In this document: piece after piece, positions 1-7,828 of the stretch
Layout: the number at the start of each line of letters is the position of its first letter
How positions within the stretch are numbered: the first letter of the stretch is position 1
NCBI GenBank assembly: GCA_016841205.1
Contig: JAENZP010000001.1
Location: 62,001 to 126,000, forward strand
Reading direction: 5' to 3'
Source of the DNA: Desulfoscipio geothermicus
Lineage (GTDB): Bacteria > Bacillota > Desulfotomaculia > Desulfotomaculales > Desulfallaceae
Length of the DNA: 64,000 nt
The notes under the pieces: model-generated
Told to the model about the DNA's origin: nothing
What the model saw: the letters and a program-made list of their open reading frames with translations, nothing else
The model's database searches: none
Made by a program: the position numbers and the translations under genes

Positions 1-315
1 TCCGGGCGTTTGTCGGGCTATTCACACCGGGCCTCCGTGAATATTGGACTAACCATCACTTCCAGGGGGGAGTTTTCAATTATTTTAGCCGGCCTGGCCA
101 AAGCCGGGGCTTTATTACCCGTCCTGCAATCCTTTGCTGCTCTTTATGTCTTGATTCTGGCCGTATTGGGACCGCTGTTAACAAAGGAATCCAAGTGGGT
201 TTATTCCAAATTAGGTCGTTTGTTTAAGTGGCCTCCTATAGTAGATAAAGGCAAAGGAAAACAAGGGAGTAGAGTATTGGCTGAAAATTGTTTAGTCTAT
301 AGTAAAGATAGGTGA
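1..315 (+). CDS. Cation:proton antiporter, C-terminal part
   Basis: The reading frame is open from the first base, so only the last ~104 residues are present. They form the end of a CPA2-type (KefB/KefC-like) membrane antiporter, which exchanges H+ for K+ or Na+ across the cytoplasmic membrane. The fragment shows the conserved stretch TSRGEFSIIL, followed by a hydrophobic helix (about QSFAALYVLILAVLGPLL) and a short basic cytoplasmic tail. There is no cytosolic NAD-binding (RCK/TrkA-N) domain after the last helix, so this is a membrane-only subunit type. Whether it is host DNA or lies inside the recombinase element to its right cannot be decided here. Confidence 0.8.
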   Translation, partial: SGRLSGYSHRASVNIGLTITSRGEFSIILAGLAKAGALLPVLQSFAALYVLILAVLGPLLTKESKWVYSKLGRLFKWPPIVDKGKGKQGSRVLAENCLVYSKDR

Positions 316-407
316 TAGCATGAAGGGTACTACCCCAATTAAGTGTTTTTTTTGGGGATGGCTTTGATTTTTGCTCCGATAACTTTTGATACGTTAACTA
401 TAGAAAC

Positions 408-614
408 TCAACCAAACAACAATCGCTGGATATGGCCAAGGAGGTAGATGTAAATAATATTGAACAGGTATACTGCAACAATCGGTGCCGCCACTGTAAG
501 GGCAAAAACATTTGCTGCAACAGGGTTGCTCTCGTAAAAAGCAATGATTTGCCGGTAAATTTCTGTTGCGTTGGCTACATGACCAATGAGAACATCACAT
601 ATATTTTGAAGTAT
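408..614 (-). CDS. Small membrane protein, no canonical start codon
   Basis: This minus-strand frame of about 68 codons has a coherent protein-like composition and a clear C-terminal membrane helix (about FALTVAAPIVAVYLFNIIYI), ending HIQRLLFG before a TGA. A good ribosome binding site (AAAGGAG) sits 8 nt before an ATA codon at 614; no ATG, GTG or TTG is in register there. The start may have mutated from ATG to ATA, or a rare AUA start is used. It lies downstream of the 45-residue gene on the same strand, an arrangement usual for small phage or mobile-element genes. Function unknown. Confidence 0.4.
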   Translation of the reverse strand: MLQNICDVLIGHVANATEIYRQIIAFYESNPVAANVFALTVAAPIVAVYLFNIIYIYLLGHIQRLLFG

Positions 615-699
615 GAATATCGCTCCTTTCTTCTCCCCCGCCGTCTCAACCGGGGCTTTTCTTTACTTATGTTTGGGGGCTTGTCCATCGGGGCGGCCC

Positions 700-837
700 T
701 TACGTGCCGCTTAATGCTTTTTTAATAATCTTAGCTACCCGTGCAAGTATTCGATCAATCTCTTCTTGTGTTTTAACACATGCATCGTCACATACTTTTA
801 TCCGTGTATTGCCTATTTTGCATTCATCAACAATCAT
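700..837 (-). CDS. Small hypothetical protein (45 aa), phage-like
   Basis: The short gene starts at an ATG preceded by a strong AGGGGG site. The predicted 45-residue product begins MIVDECKIGNTRIKVCDDAC and continues as a basic amphipathic helix ending KKALSGT. Two closely spaced Cys residues and an N-terminal beta-like segment are visible; there is no membrane segment. It is encoded just upstream of the small membrane protein on the same strand and opposite the ImmA-like gene and recombinase. I do not recognise a family; size and context suggest a mobile-element accessory gene. Confidence 0.55.
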   Translation of the reverse strand: MIVDECKIGNTRIKVCDDACVKTQEEIDRILARVAKIIKKALSGT

Positions 838-933
838 TTATCATACCCCCTAATGCAACATATGGCGGAGTGCTTGTTTTTGTGAATATTTTAGACTGCT
901 CATTTCGTGTCTTTAGGGTTGCTCTTGTAGAAA

Positions 934-1407
934 ATGGTTACCTTAAATCGCTTACTTATAATTGCTGATACACTTGGTATCAAAGTTGCATTTAAGGATT
1001 TAAACAGAAACCACTCTGGATTATTAGGAAAGGCCAATGCAAGCAAAAGGTAAGTGACATTAGACAACTCGTTAAAATTTTGTACGCGTGAACAAAAGTG
1101 TGTTTTAGCTGAAGAAATAGGTCATGTACTCTATCCACTACGACCTGGCCATATAGCTTATCAGGCTCGCGGGTATTACGATATTGATAACATTGAAAGA
1201 AGCATGATTAAAGCATTTGTTGCCCAGTATAAGCGTAGAGCACTCGACTGGGCATCAAATGCTTTAATACAAGATGATGTCGAATTTTGGCGAGCTTTGA
1301 AAGAGGGAGAAAGCACACTTTATGATTTACATGAATATTTTTCTGTTACGGAATGGTTTTTGAGGTTAAAAATTGGTTATATCAGGAGAAAAGCACGCGA
1401 TCCTTGA
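934..1407 (+). pseudogene. ImmA/IrrE-type metallopeptidase, in-frame stop
   Basis: ImmA/IrrE proteases cleave phage-type repressors to induce mobile elements. Translation from the ATG at 934 gives MVTLNRLLIIADTLGIKVAF and on to KANASKR, then TAA at 1051-1053, and the same frame continues with VTLDNSLKF and the metallopeptidase motif LAEEIGH. The two parts read as one protein of about 157 residues, so the TAA looks like a nonsense mutation (a TAT or TAC codon would restore it). A GTG at 1054 could restart translation of the C-terminal 117 residues. The motif is EExGH rather than HExxH, a variant common in this family. It lies directly before the serine recombinase. Confidence 0.6.
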
Positions 1408-1466
1408 GGTTAGGACAATCGGAAAACTTAAAAGAAATTGATCTTGTATTGAAAAGAGGCATTCAT

Positions 1467-3005
1467 ATGTATTGCATGTATTTGCGAAAATCACGTGCTG
1501 ATGCAGAGGCAGAAGCGCGAGGAGAGGGTGAAACCCTTGCAAGGCACGAAAAGATTTTATTTGAGCTGGCGAAAAGAAGAAATTTAAGTATCACAAAAAT
1601 TCATAAAGAAATCGTTTCCGGGGAAACAATTTCTTCCAGACCAGTAATGCAACAACTTCTCAATGAGGTTGAACAAAACATATGGGAAGGTGTGCTGGTG
1701 GTGGAAGTAGAAAGACTAGCACGTGGGGATACTATAGATCAAGGCTTAGTAGCTCAAACATTTAAATATTCAAATACTAAAATAATAACCCCAATGAAAG
1801 TATATGATCCGGCTAATGAGTTTGATGAAGAGTATTTTGAGTTTGGCCTATTTATGTCCCGTCGAGAATATAAAACTATAAATCGCCGCTTACAACGGGG
1901 AAGGCTGGAATCGGTAAAAGATGGTAAATATGTGGGAAATAAGCCACCTTACGGGTATATGAGGAAAAAAATAATTGGCCAGCGCGGTTATAGCCTGGAA
2001 CCGCATCCAGATCAAGCTAATGTGGTAAAGTTAATATTTGACCTTTATGTTAATGGCTATGGTATATCTAAAATAGTTAGAAAGTTAAACGACTTGAAAA
2101 TACCAACGGTAAAGGGTGGAGATTGGGTAGTATCCAGTATCAGAGGTATTTTGTCTAATCCCATTTATACCGGTAGGGTTCGTTGGAATTTTCGTCCACA
2201 AGTTAAAAAGATTATTGATGGTGAAATGACAAGGGAGCGTCCTAGGGCCAAGTCATGGGATATATTTGACGGTTTACATGAAGCTATAATTGACCAAGAT
2301 GTGTTCAATATTGTACAAAAAATTCTTACTGAAAATCCTTCCACCCCTGCACCAAAAAACCTGGGTGTAAAAAACCCTCTAGCTGGTTTGGTTGTATGTG
2401 GTAAATGTGGCCGTAAAATGGTTAGGCGTCCTTATAGAGATGAATACCCAGATACGCTTATGTGTGCAACTACATCATGTAATAATGTAAGCTCACAATT
2501 AGTAATTGTGGAGAATAGAATTCTGCAAAAGTTAGCTACATGGCTACATAAATATGAAATAGATATTGCTATAGATGAAAAAGAAGATATGGAAAGTGAT
2601 TTGATTAGGAAAACTATAGTACAACTTACAGGGGAAATAGAAACCCTGGAAAAACAAATTAATAAATTACATAATTTACTGGAACAAGGAATTTATACCA
2701 CGGAAACTTTTTTAAATAGAGCTAATATTTTAAATGATAAGATCAATACTGTTAAATTAAATAAGGAACAGTTAGAAACAAAGTTAAAAGAAATGTCAAT
2801 TAAGGAAAAAAGTAAAACAGAAATAATTCCGGCAATAAAAAAAGTTATAAATGGTTATTTGAAAATAGAAACACAGGAAGAAAAAAATAAAGTACTGAAA
2901 GAAGTGTTGGAAAAGGCTGTTTATACTAAAGATGTAAGTGGTCGTTGGCATGCTAAACCTGATGATTTCGAACTGATATTATATCCTAAATTACCCTTAG
3001 CTTAA
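1467..3005 (+). CDS. Large serine recombinase (site-specific integrase)
   Basis: This enzyme cuts and rejoins DNA at attachment sites to integrate or excise an element. Start chosen at the ATG at 1467, preceded by AGAGG with 7-nt spacing; the frame upstream overlaps the ImmA gene and lacks similarity. The resolvase domain is N-terminal (YLRKSRAD with the catalytic Ser; later VVEVERLARGD), followed by the recombinase domain (NKPPYGYM, then NPIYTGRVRWN), a zinc ribbon (CGKCGRK with a second CATTSC pair) and a long C-terminal coiled coil. The length (512 aa) is normal. Its end lies about 30 bp from the cotJC remnant, so it is the terminal gene of the inserted element. The coding DNA is more AT-rich than the neighbouring host genes. 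Confidence 0.92.
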   Translation: MYCMYLRKSRADAEAEARGEGETLARHEKILFELAKRRNLSITKIHKEIVSGETISSRPVMQQLLNEVEQNIWEGVLVVEVERLARGDTIDQGLVAQTFKYSNTKIITPMKVYDPANEFDEEYFEFGLFMSRREYKTINRRLQRGRLESVKDGKYVGNKPPYGYMRKKIIGQRGYSLEPHPDQANVVKLIFDLYVNGYGISKIVRKLNDLKIPTVKGGDWVVSSIRGILSNPIYTGRVRWNFRPQVKKIIDGEMTRERPRAKSWDIFDGLHEAIIDQDVFNIVQKILTENPSTPAPKNLGVKNPLAGLVVCGKCGRKMVRRPYRDEYPDTLMCATTSCNNVSSQLVIVENRILQKLATWLHKYEIDIAIDEKEDMESDLIRKTIVQLTGEIETLEKQINKLHNLLEQGIYTTETFLNRANILNDKINTVKLNKEQLETKLKEMSIKEKSKTEIIPAIKKVINGYLKIETQEEKNKVLKEVLEKAVYTKDVSGRWHAKPDDFELILYPKLPLA

Positions 3006-3025
3006 ATAATTTTTTATTACCATTA

Positions 3026-3045
3026 CTGATAACTTGATGGTACTG
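3026..3045 (+). other. Probable element/host junction (attR) inside cotJC
   Basis: Upstream of this point the sequence is AT-rich, with in-frame stops relative to cotJC. From GAT GGT ACT GAA onward it reads as the middle of CotJC (DGTEELAH). The change occurs at the codons for the conserved DIGTEE segment, so the crossover most likely lies within GATGGTACT. The exact core cannot be set without the other end of the element, which is not in the window. Confidence 0.5.
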
Positions 3046-3428
3046 AAGAACTGGCTCATATGGAAATAGTGGCCTCACTGGTATATAAACTCATCGATGG
3101 CGCCTCTATCGAAGCTATAAAAGCCGCCGATTTAGGTAGCCATTATGCAGACCACGATCGTTCCCTGTACTGGGAAAATGCCGCCGGGGTACCCTGGGTG
3201 GCCGCCTACGTTTCCGCCACCGGAGATCCGGTAGCCGACCTGCACGATAACCTGGCCGCAGAGCAAAAAGCCCGGGCTGTATATGAAAACCTAATTCAAT
3301 TATCCGATGACCCGCAGGTAACAGATGTGCTGTGCTATTTGCGGGAGCGGGAAGTCGTGCACTACCAGCGCTTTGGTGAAACACTAATGTATGTGCAAGA
3401 CTATCTGGAAAAAAAGAAAGTATATTAA
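3036..3428 (+). pseudogene. cotJC: Spore coat protein CotJC, 3' part interrupted by element
   Basis: CotJC is a manganese-catalase-like spore coat protein. The frame reads DGTEELAHMEIV, then GLGSHYADHD-like and NAAGVPWVAAYV segments, AAEQKAR and REREVVHYQRFGE, matching the C-terminal two thirds including the likely metal ligands (E/H in EELAHME, E in AAEQKA, E/H in REREVVH). The N-terminal ~70 residues are absent: an in-frame TAA lies just before CTT GAT, and no ribosome binding site precedes the ATG at 3060. The missing half is presumably beyond the left end of the element. Excision in the mother cell could rebuild the gene, as known for sigK and spsM in Bacillus. Confidence 0.85.
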
Positions 3429-3468
3429 GCTGATCCACCAGGGGACAATAAACGACATGCAAATAGTT

Positions 3469-3494
3469 GCCCGTAATATGCGGGCAGCTTTTAT
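3469..3494 (+). terminator. Rho-independent terminator after cotJC
   Basis: GCCCG-TAATATG-CGGGC hairpin followed by AGCTTTTATTT, 40 nt after the cotJC stop. Confidence 0.7.
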
Positions 3495-3558
3495 TTGTAA
3501 TGAGTTTTTTATTATAATAGTGTTATAAATGGCCTTATGTAACAAAGGAAGTGATTAA

Positions 3559-3765
3559 GTGCCTGACAAGTGGAACTTAATTATTTACAATGGTGATAAA
3601 TTTTGGATTATCAAGGAAGAGGGAACCGCCTCTGAGTATGTTGTAATGAAAAAACCAATTGGTTTATTCGGAAACGGTCATCCCATAAAGCATTATAAAG
3701 CTGCCAATAACGAAGAGGCAATTGAAAAGGGTTTAATAATTGCAAAAGAGAACGGATTATTGTAA
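3559..3765 (+). CDS. Hypothetical protein (68 aa)
   Basis: The start is a GTG at 3559 with AAGGAAGTG upstream. The soluble product begins MPDKWNLIIYNGDKFWIIKE and contains a beta-rich front (YVVMKKPIGLFG) and an acidic helical end (NNEEAIEKGLIIAKENGLL). A TATAAT-like box lies about 45 nt upstream in the AT-rich stretch after the cotJC terminator. No signal peptide, metal motif or known family is recognised. It appears to be a single-gene transcription unit. Confidence 0.65.
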   Translation: MPDKWNLIIYNGDKFWIIKEEGTASEYVVMKKPIGLFGNGHPIKHYKAANNEEAIEKGLIIAKENGLL

Positions 3766-3977
3766 TATTAATATCTTATGTTTTAAAATATTTTGTGACC
3801 TGAGCAGAGGGGATTCAAAGTAGTCAGGCTAAAAAACATTTTATATCAATCTTAAAGAATATCAAACCCAAAACCTTGTTCATTGCCAATTAATGGAATT
3901 AACACTGATATTTACTATAATGAGCTTATCAAGCAGCTACCTTTGTCAGTGATTTATTCTAGTGTGATATTGATGGT

Positions 3978-4021
3978 GCTCCAAAAAGCCGCCCGCGATG
4001 AAACAGGCAGCTTTTTGGAGC
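3978..4021. terminator. Bidirectional terminator
   Basis: Near-perfect inverted repeat: GCTCCAAAAAGCCGCC pairs with GGCAGCTTTTTGGAGC. T-runs are within both arms, so it can serve the + gene at 3559 and the - gene at 4033. The preceding 200 nt (3770-3977) show nothing else recognisable. Confidence 0.75.
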
Positions 4022-4032
4022 TTGTCTAATCC

Positions 4033-4881
4033 TCAATTTTGAAGCAGCTTTTCCGTTTCCGAAATAAGTTCTTGCAGTATTTCTACTCCCATACTTGTTT
4101 TATCTGGGACTAAACAAATTAATGTGATCGCATAATCGATCTTTTGCTTATAATTTGACGGCTTGATATTAAAAAAATCTATCTTTGTAGCTGCCATTTT
4201 TTCATTGAAGCAGTATTCTTCGTTTAACGCAAATATGACTTGGTTTAAACAAGCAATGGTGCGATAACAACAGCCAGCGACATAAGTGAGGTCGTTTTTC
4301 TCCACATTGTCTGCAGCATACATTAAGGATAAATTTGCTTCAAACATAAAGTATTTAATAATGGCCTGCTGCATTGGTTTAGGGTACTGTACAGTTTTAG
4401 CTTTTAATTCGGCAATTCGATTGGTTGGATCTGCTAATATCTTACCGGTAGCTATTTCACCCATATATATAACATTTAAAAAAGCATGGGGATGTCCGGC
4501 ATGGTAATGAGCCGCCACATTACCTTTTAAGCATTCATCAATAACCTGTGAGACTTGCTCTATATCACGAAATACAAAATCAAAAAGGTTTCCTTCAATC
4601 TCCAGCCACCCACCGCCGTTTACCCACGGGCCCCATTCCCCTAAAGCGGTAATTAATCCTTCTCTATGCTCGTCATCAATATGAGCGGCTATTTTGCCGA
4701 TATCTCGCACATCAAAACCCGCCGCTTTACTATAATAAATACCAATATCTATATCAGAATTTATACTTTGAGTGCCTCTTGCTCTTGACCCGCCCAAAAC
4801 TACACCTACGACACCAGGCGCCTCTAATAATATCCCTGCTACATCATCAATAAGTTTCTGCAAATCATCTAAAATATCCAA
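4033..4881 (-). CDS. Nucleotidyltransferase-fold protein
   Basis: This is an enzyme of the polymerase-beta nucleotidyltransferase superfamily (the fold of kanamycin and lincosamide nucleotidyltransferases). The N-terminal motif GGSRARGTQSINSDIDIGIY supplies the GS and the DxD metal ligands. The C-terminal part is helical and includes several aromatic-rich segments. An open frame extends to a GTG at 4956, but there is no ribosome binding site there. GGAGG stands 11 nt before a TTG at 4881; an ATG at 4890 is too close to it. Natural substrate unknown; antibiotic modification is possible but not shown. It runs toward the bidirectional terminator. Confidence 0.75.
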   Translation of the reverse strand: MDILDDLQKLIDDVAGILLEAPGVVGVVLGGSRARGTQSINSDIDIGIYYSKAAGFDVRDIGKIAAHIDDEHREGLITALGEWGPWVNGGGWLEIEGNLFDFVFRDIEQVSQVIDECLKGNVAAHYHAGHPHAFLNVIYMGEIATGKILADPTNRIAELKAKTVQYPKPMQQAIIKYFMFEANLSLMYAADNVEKNDLTYVAGCCYRTIACLNQVIFALNEEYCFNEKMAATKIDFFNIKPSNYKQKIDYAITLICLVPDKTSMGVEILQELISETEKLLQN

Positions 4882-4984
4882 AATTACCATTTCCTCCAAT
4901 CTATGCAAGAAAGGTATTGCTGTCCTATGCTGGCAATAATACCCTTCATTTATCACTAGTATTGTTCAGCTTATTAAAAAATAT

Positions 4985-5383
4985 TTAAAATGTTATACTT
5001 TCAAAATTTCCTTTCATGTCCGCAAATTCTGCGACTCCGTCTTTAATATAGAAATTTCCAAGCGTTTGTCCAGTTTGTTCGTTATACAGAGCTTTCAAAG
5101 CAGGCATGGTTTCAAAGACCTTGTCCATTACTTCCTGACGCTCGTCGAATACCGCCGTTCCGCGGATGCGAATCCATTGTCCTTTTGTACCGGCAGTACA
5201 GATTTCTACATTCGGGTTGGCCACGGTTTGGGCATACGACTGTTTATGCTTACCCATGCCGAAGTATAATTTCCCTTCATATTCCATGTAAAAGCCGAAA
5301 GGTCTCACTCTTGGTTTGTCCCCGTCTACCGTTGCATAATAGAATACCGGGTTTTCTTTTAAAAAGGCTAGTATTTTTTCCAT
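4985..5383 (-). CDS. Pyridoxamine 5'-phosphate oxidase-family FMN protein
   Basis: 132-residue split-barrel flavin-binding protein. Features visible: N-terminal FLKENPVFYYATVDGDKPRV, a central RPFGFYMEYEGKLYFGMGKH strand pair, and IRIRGTAVFDERQEVMDKVF. Proteins of this short type are usually FMN-dependent reductases or general stress-type flavoproteins rather than true PdxH, and the PdxH substrate motifs are missing. It lies 100 nt downstream of nothing on its strand, so it probably has its own promoter in the AT-rich gap before the AOR gene. Role in the cell unknown. Confidence 0.8.
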   Translation of the reverse strand: MEKILAFLKENPVFYYATVDGDKPRVRPFGFYMEYEGKLYFGMGKHKQSYAQTVANPNVEICTAGTKGQWIRIRGTAVFDERQEVMDKVFETMPALKALYNEQTGQTLGNFYIKDGVAEFADMKGNFESITF

Positions 5384-5580
5384 AAAGCACCCCCATTAAT
5401 ATTCCTAATTATAATTTTAATATTAATTTTTTATGTAGTAAAGTCAAGATATGGTTTCATTAATAACGGATCTTGGTATAATTTTAGAAAAAGAGGTCTA
5501 TTTAAGGTACAATTAAGATATGAGAAAATAATTGAAACACAGCAGAATGTATCTGGTAGGACTGAGGAAAGCATTTAACA

Positions 5581-5602
5581 AACCTATTATTTATAATAGG
5601 TT
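5581..5602 (+). repeat. Perfect hairpin in AOR upstream region
   Basis: AACCTATTA and TAATAGGTT form 9-bp arms around a TTTA loop, about 45 nt before the AOR start codon. It could be an operator or a 5'-leader hairpin; it lacks a T-run. Confidence 0.45.
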
Positions 5603-5648
5603 ATCTAAATTACCACTTATAAGATTTGTTAGCAAGGAGGTTAATCAA

Positions 5649-7580
5649 ATGAATGGTTGGTTTGATTGCCGTTTAAGGGTGGATTTAAGCTCCGGCAGTG
5701 TACTCCGGGAACCTATCGGCGAGCAGGTGCTGCGTGCCTTTATCGGTGGGCGAGGTTTGAATGATTGGGTATTGTTTAACGAAGTGCCACCAGATTGTGA
5801 CCCGCTGGCCTCTTGCAATGTTTTGTGTTTTGCGCCCGGGCCTCTGACGGGTACCATCATGCCGATGAATTCCCGCTGTGAGGTTAGTACTATTGGTCCC
5901 CACAGTAACATCCTGGGTGATGGCAACGGAGGCAACCGGTTTCCATTCCGGATGAAAATGTCCGGTTTGGATCAGATAGTGGTAACCGGGCAATCCGAAC
6001 ATCCAGTGTACCTATGGATTGAAAATGATACGGTAGAGCTGCGCTACGCTGCTGCTTTGTGGGGACTGGACACCTGGCGGTGTACTGATATTTTAAGGGA
6101 AATGCACGGCAGTGATATCGGTGTGGCCTGCATTGGCCAAGCTGGGGAGAATTTAGTGCGCTTTGCCAGTGTTATTTTTGATCGGTTCAGTTCGGCGGCG
6201 CGCGGTGCCGGCGCGGTAATGGGCTCAAAAAAACTTAAAGCCATCGCGGTACGGGGAAATAAGCATGTCTCTCTGGCCGACCCGGAGACCTTCAAAATAT
6301 TAGCCGAGGAAGACAGGCATTTCTTCCGTACTGACCCTTTCCAGAGGAGTACCGTATCCCGGGTGGGTACGCATCATGGTCTAAGAGCGTGGTTTCCCGG
6401 CTGGCGTAACAATGCTAGGTACCTGGCTGCCGAGGAAGTGCCGGAACAAATAAACACTGAAGCCTGGGCAAAATACCAAATCAAACGCACCGCTTGCTAT
6501 ACCTGTCCCTCGTTTTGCAAGGATGTCTACCGGATACCCGATGGCCCGTATGCCGGGGAGGTAGGTTCGGCTTTAGAATATGATAGCATCCACTGCCTGG
6601 GCATTAACTGCGGGATTGAGGAACCGATACCCATCATGGTTATGCAGAATCTTGCCGATAAATATGGAATGTGTTCTATTCCCTTGGGAAATAACATTGC
6701 CTTTGCTAAGGACCTGTTCGCGCGTGGAATTATCGGCCCGGATGATGTGGACGGGCTTGATCTTAGCTGGGAAAATGACAGTACGCAAATAGAGCTTATC
6801 CACCGCATTGCTTTACGGCAGGGATTCGGCAGTGTACTGGCCGAAGGGGAAATTGGTGCACCGCAAATTATTGGTCGGGATTCTTTCTATTATAACGACC
6901 AGGTCAAGGGAACCGGGCGCGGGCATTTTCAGCCGGGCGTTTTTGCCCTGGCCCATGCCACATCCACCCGTGGTGCCGACCACCTGCGCGGGCGCAGCTG
7001 GGCGTATGGGGAAAACGATGGCGATCTATTCCCCTCCCTGATTAAACAGGGCTATATACCGTCCGACGATATAGGTATATTGCTGGCCAGCGAAGAGGCC
7101 TGTGCTATAAACGATTGTTTGGGGCGCTGCAAGGGTTCTGTAAACGCCTGGGTCAACGCCATTCCACTGGTTTGGAAATATCCGCTTTACGCAGGTCTGA
7201 CCCGGGTGCTTACTGCAGCAACGGGTATTAAATTCACTGAACAAGAGCTATCCACGGTGGGCAAGCGCGTCTATTTGCTGGAAATGGCCCTTAATGCCCG
7301 GCGCGGGGTTAACCGTTCGGCTGACAGGCTGGTACAGCGCCCGGATTTGCTTAATACCCCTGAAGGGCAGCAGCAGAGGGAGCAGCATGACGCCATGCTG
7401 ACCGAATACTATCGGCGCCGCGGGTGCTATACCGACAGTGGCATACCAGCACGTTCAGCGCTTGAAGAAGTTGGCCTGCCAACTGTGCCCGATACTTTGG
7501 AAACAGAACCGGCAAGGGTGTGGAGTGGTCCTCTGCTATGGCCCTTATCGGCTTATCCCACAGGAACAAACAGAGCGTAG
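5649..7580 (+). CDS. Tungsten-type aldehyde:ferredoxin oxidoreductase
   Basis: AOR oxidises aldehydes to carboxylic acids, or the reverse, with ferredoxin as partner, using a tungsto-bispterin and one [4Fe-4S] cluster. The start is the ATG at 5649, behind AAGGAGG; the open frame extending upstream to 5532 has no ribosome binding site. The 643-residue product starts MNGWFDCRLRVDL and has the N-terminal pterin-binding region (GRGLNDW, PGPLTG, GDGNGGNRFP). The cluster ligands are C283, C286, C290 (CYTCPSFC) and C490 (NDCLGRC), the usual spacing. No pterin-synthesis or electron-transfer gene sits beside it. Length is slightly above the classical ~605 aa. Confidence 0.93.
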   Translation: MNGWFDCRLRVDLSSGSVLREPIGEQVLRAFIGGRGLNDWVLFNEVPPDCDPLASCNVLCFAPGPLTGTIMPMNSRCEVSTIGPHSNILGDGNGGNRFPFRMKMSGLDQIVVTGQSEHPVYLWIENDTVELRYAAALWGLDTWRCTDILREMHGSDIGVACIGQAGENLVRFASVIFDRFSSAARGAGAVMGSKKLKAIAVRGNKHVSLADPETFKILAEEDRHFFRTDPFQRSTVSRVGTHHGLRAWFPGWRNNARYLAAEEVPEQINTEAWAKYQIKRTACYTCPSFCKDVYRIPDGPYAGEVGSALEYDSIHCLGINCGIEEPIPIMVMQNLADKYGMCSIPLGNNIAFAKDLFARGIIGPDDVDGLDLSWENDSTQIELIHRIALRQGFGSVLAEGEIGAPQIIGRDSFYYNDQVKGTGRGHFQPGVFALAHATSTRGADHLRGRSWAYGENDGDLFPSLIKQGYIPSDDIGILLASEEACAINDCLGRCKGSVNAWVNAIPLVWKYPLYAGLTRVLTAATGIKFTEQELSTVGKRVYLLEMALNARRGVNRSADRLVQRPDLLNTPEGQQQREQHDAMLTEYYRRRGCYTDSGIPARSALEEVGLPTVPDTLETEPARVWSGPLLWPLSAYPTGTNRA

Positions 7581-7618
7581 CCAAACAAAATAAACAAAAG
7601 GATCAGTAAATGCCAACT

Positions 7619-7642
7619 CCGGCTCCTATTCATAGGAGCCGG
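7619..7642. terminator. Strong hairpin after AOR
   Basis: CCGGCTCCTAT and ATAGGAGCCGG form 11-bp arms with a TC loop, 39 nt after the AOR stop. No clear T-run follows, so intrinsic termination is uncertain; it may protect the mRNA 3' end. Confidence 0.5.
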
Positions 7643-7696
7643 CCACTATATCTCTGATACTGAAATTTTTATGCCCGTCAAAGAAATCAGATAAAA

Positions 7697-7803
7697 TAAG
7701 CCCGGCAGCAATGGGGCGATGAAAATCCATACATGAATACCTGCCTTTATCAATTGCCTAACCGCAGCTAGGCGCAGTTGTGGCGGAGAAGCATATCGTT
7801 CAC
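7697..7803 (-). pseudogene. Radical-SAM (photoproduct-lyase-like) fragment
   Basis: The minus strand reads about 35 residues, ERYASPPQLRLAAVRQLIKA then GIHVWIFIAPLLPGL, before losing frame. This matches the segment of SPL/Rv2578c-type radical SAM enzymes in which an AVRxLxxAGI helix precedes IAPxLPGL. There is no CxxxCxxC cluster motif, start or stop nearby, so it is a decayed remnant. Family assignment rests on one motif only. Confidence 0.4.
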
Positions 7804-7828
7804 CCACGTATTGCTTACTTAACTGAAC

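Noticed and set aside
432-725. Open + frame of 97 codons
   Set aside because: It is the complement of the two small minus-strand genes, which have ribosome sites and better protein composition.
520-950. Short similar strings AGGGTTGCTCT(C/T)GTA at about 522 and 916
   Set aside because: Under 20 bp with mismatches, one copy inside a small gene; too weak to call an attachment-site repeat.
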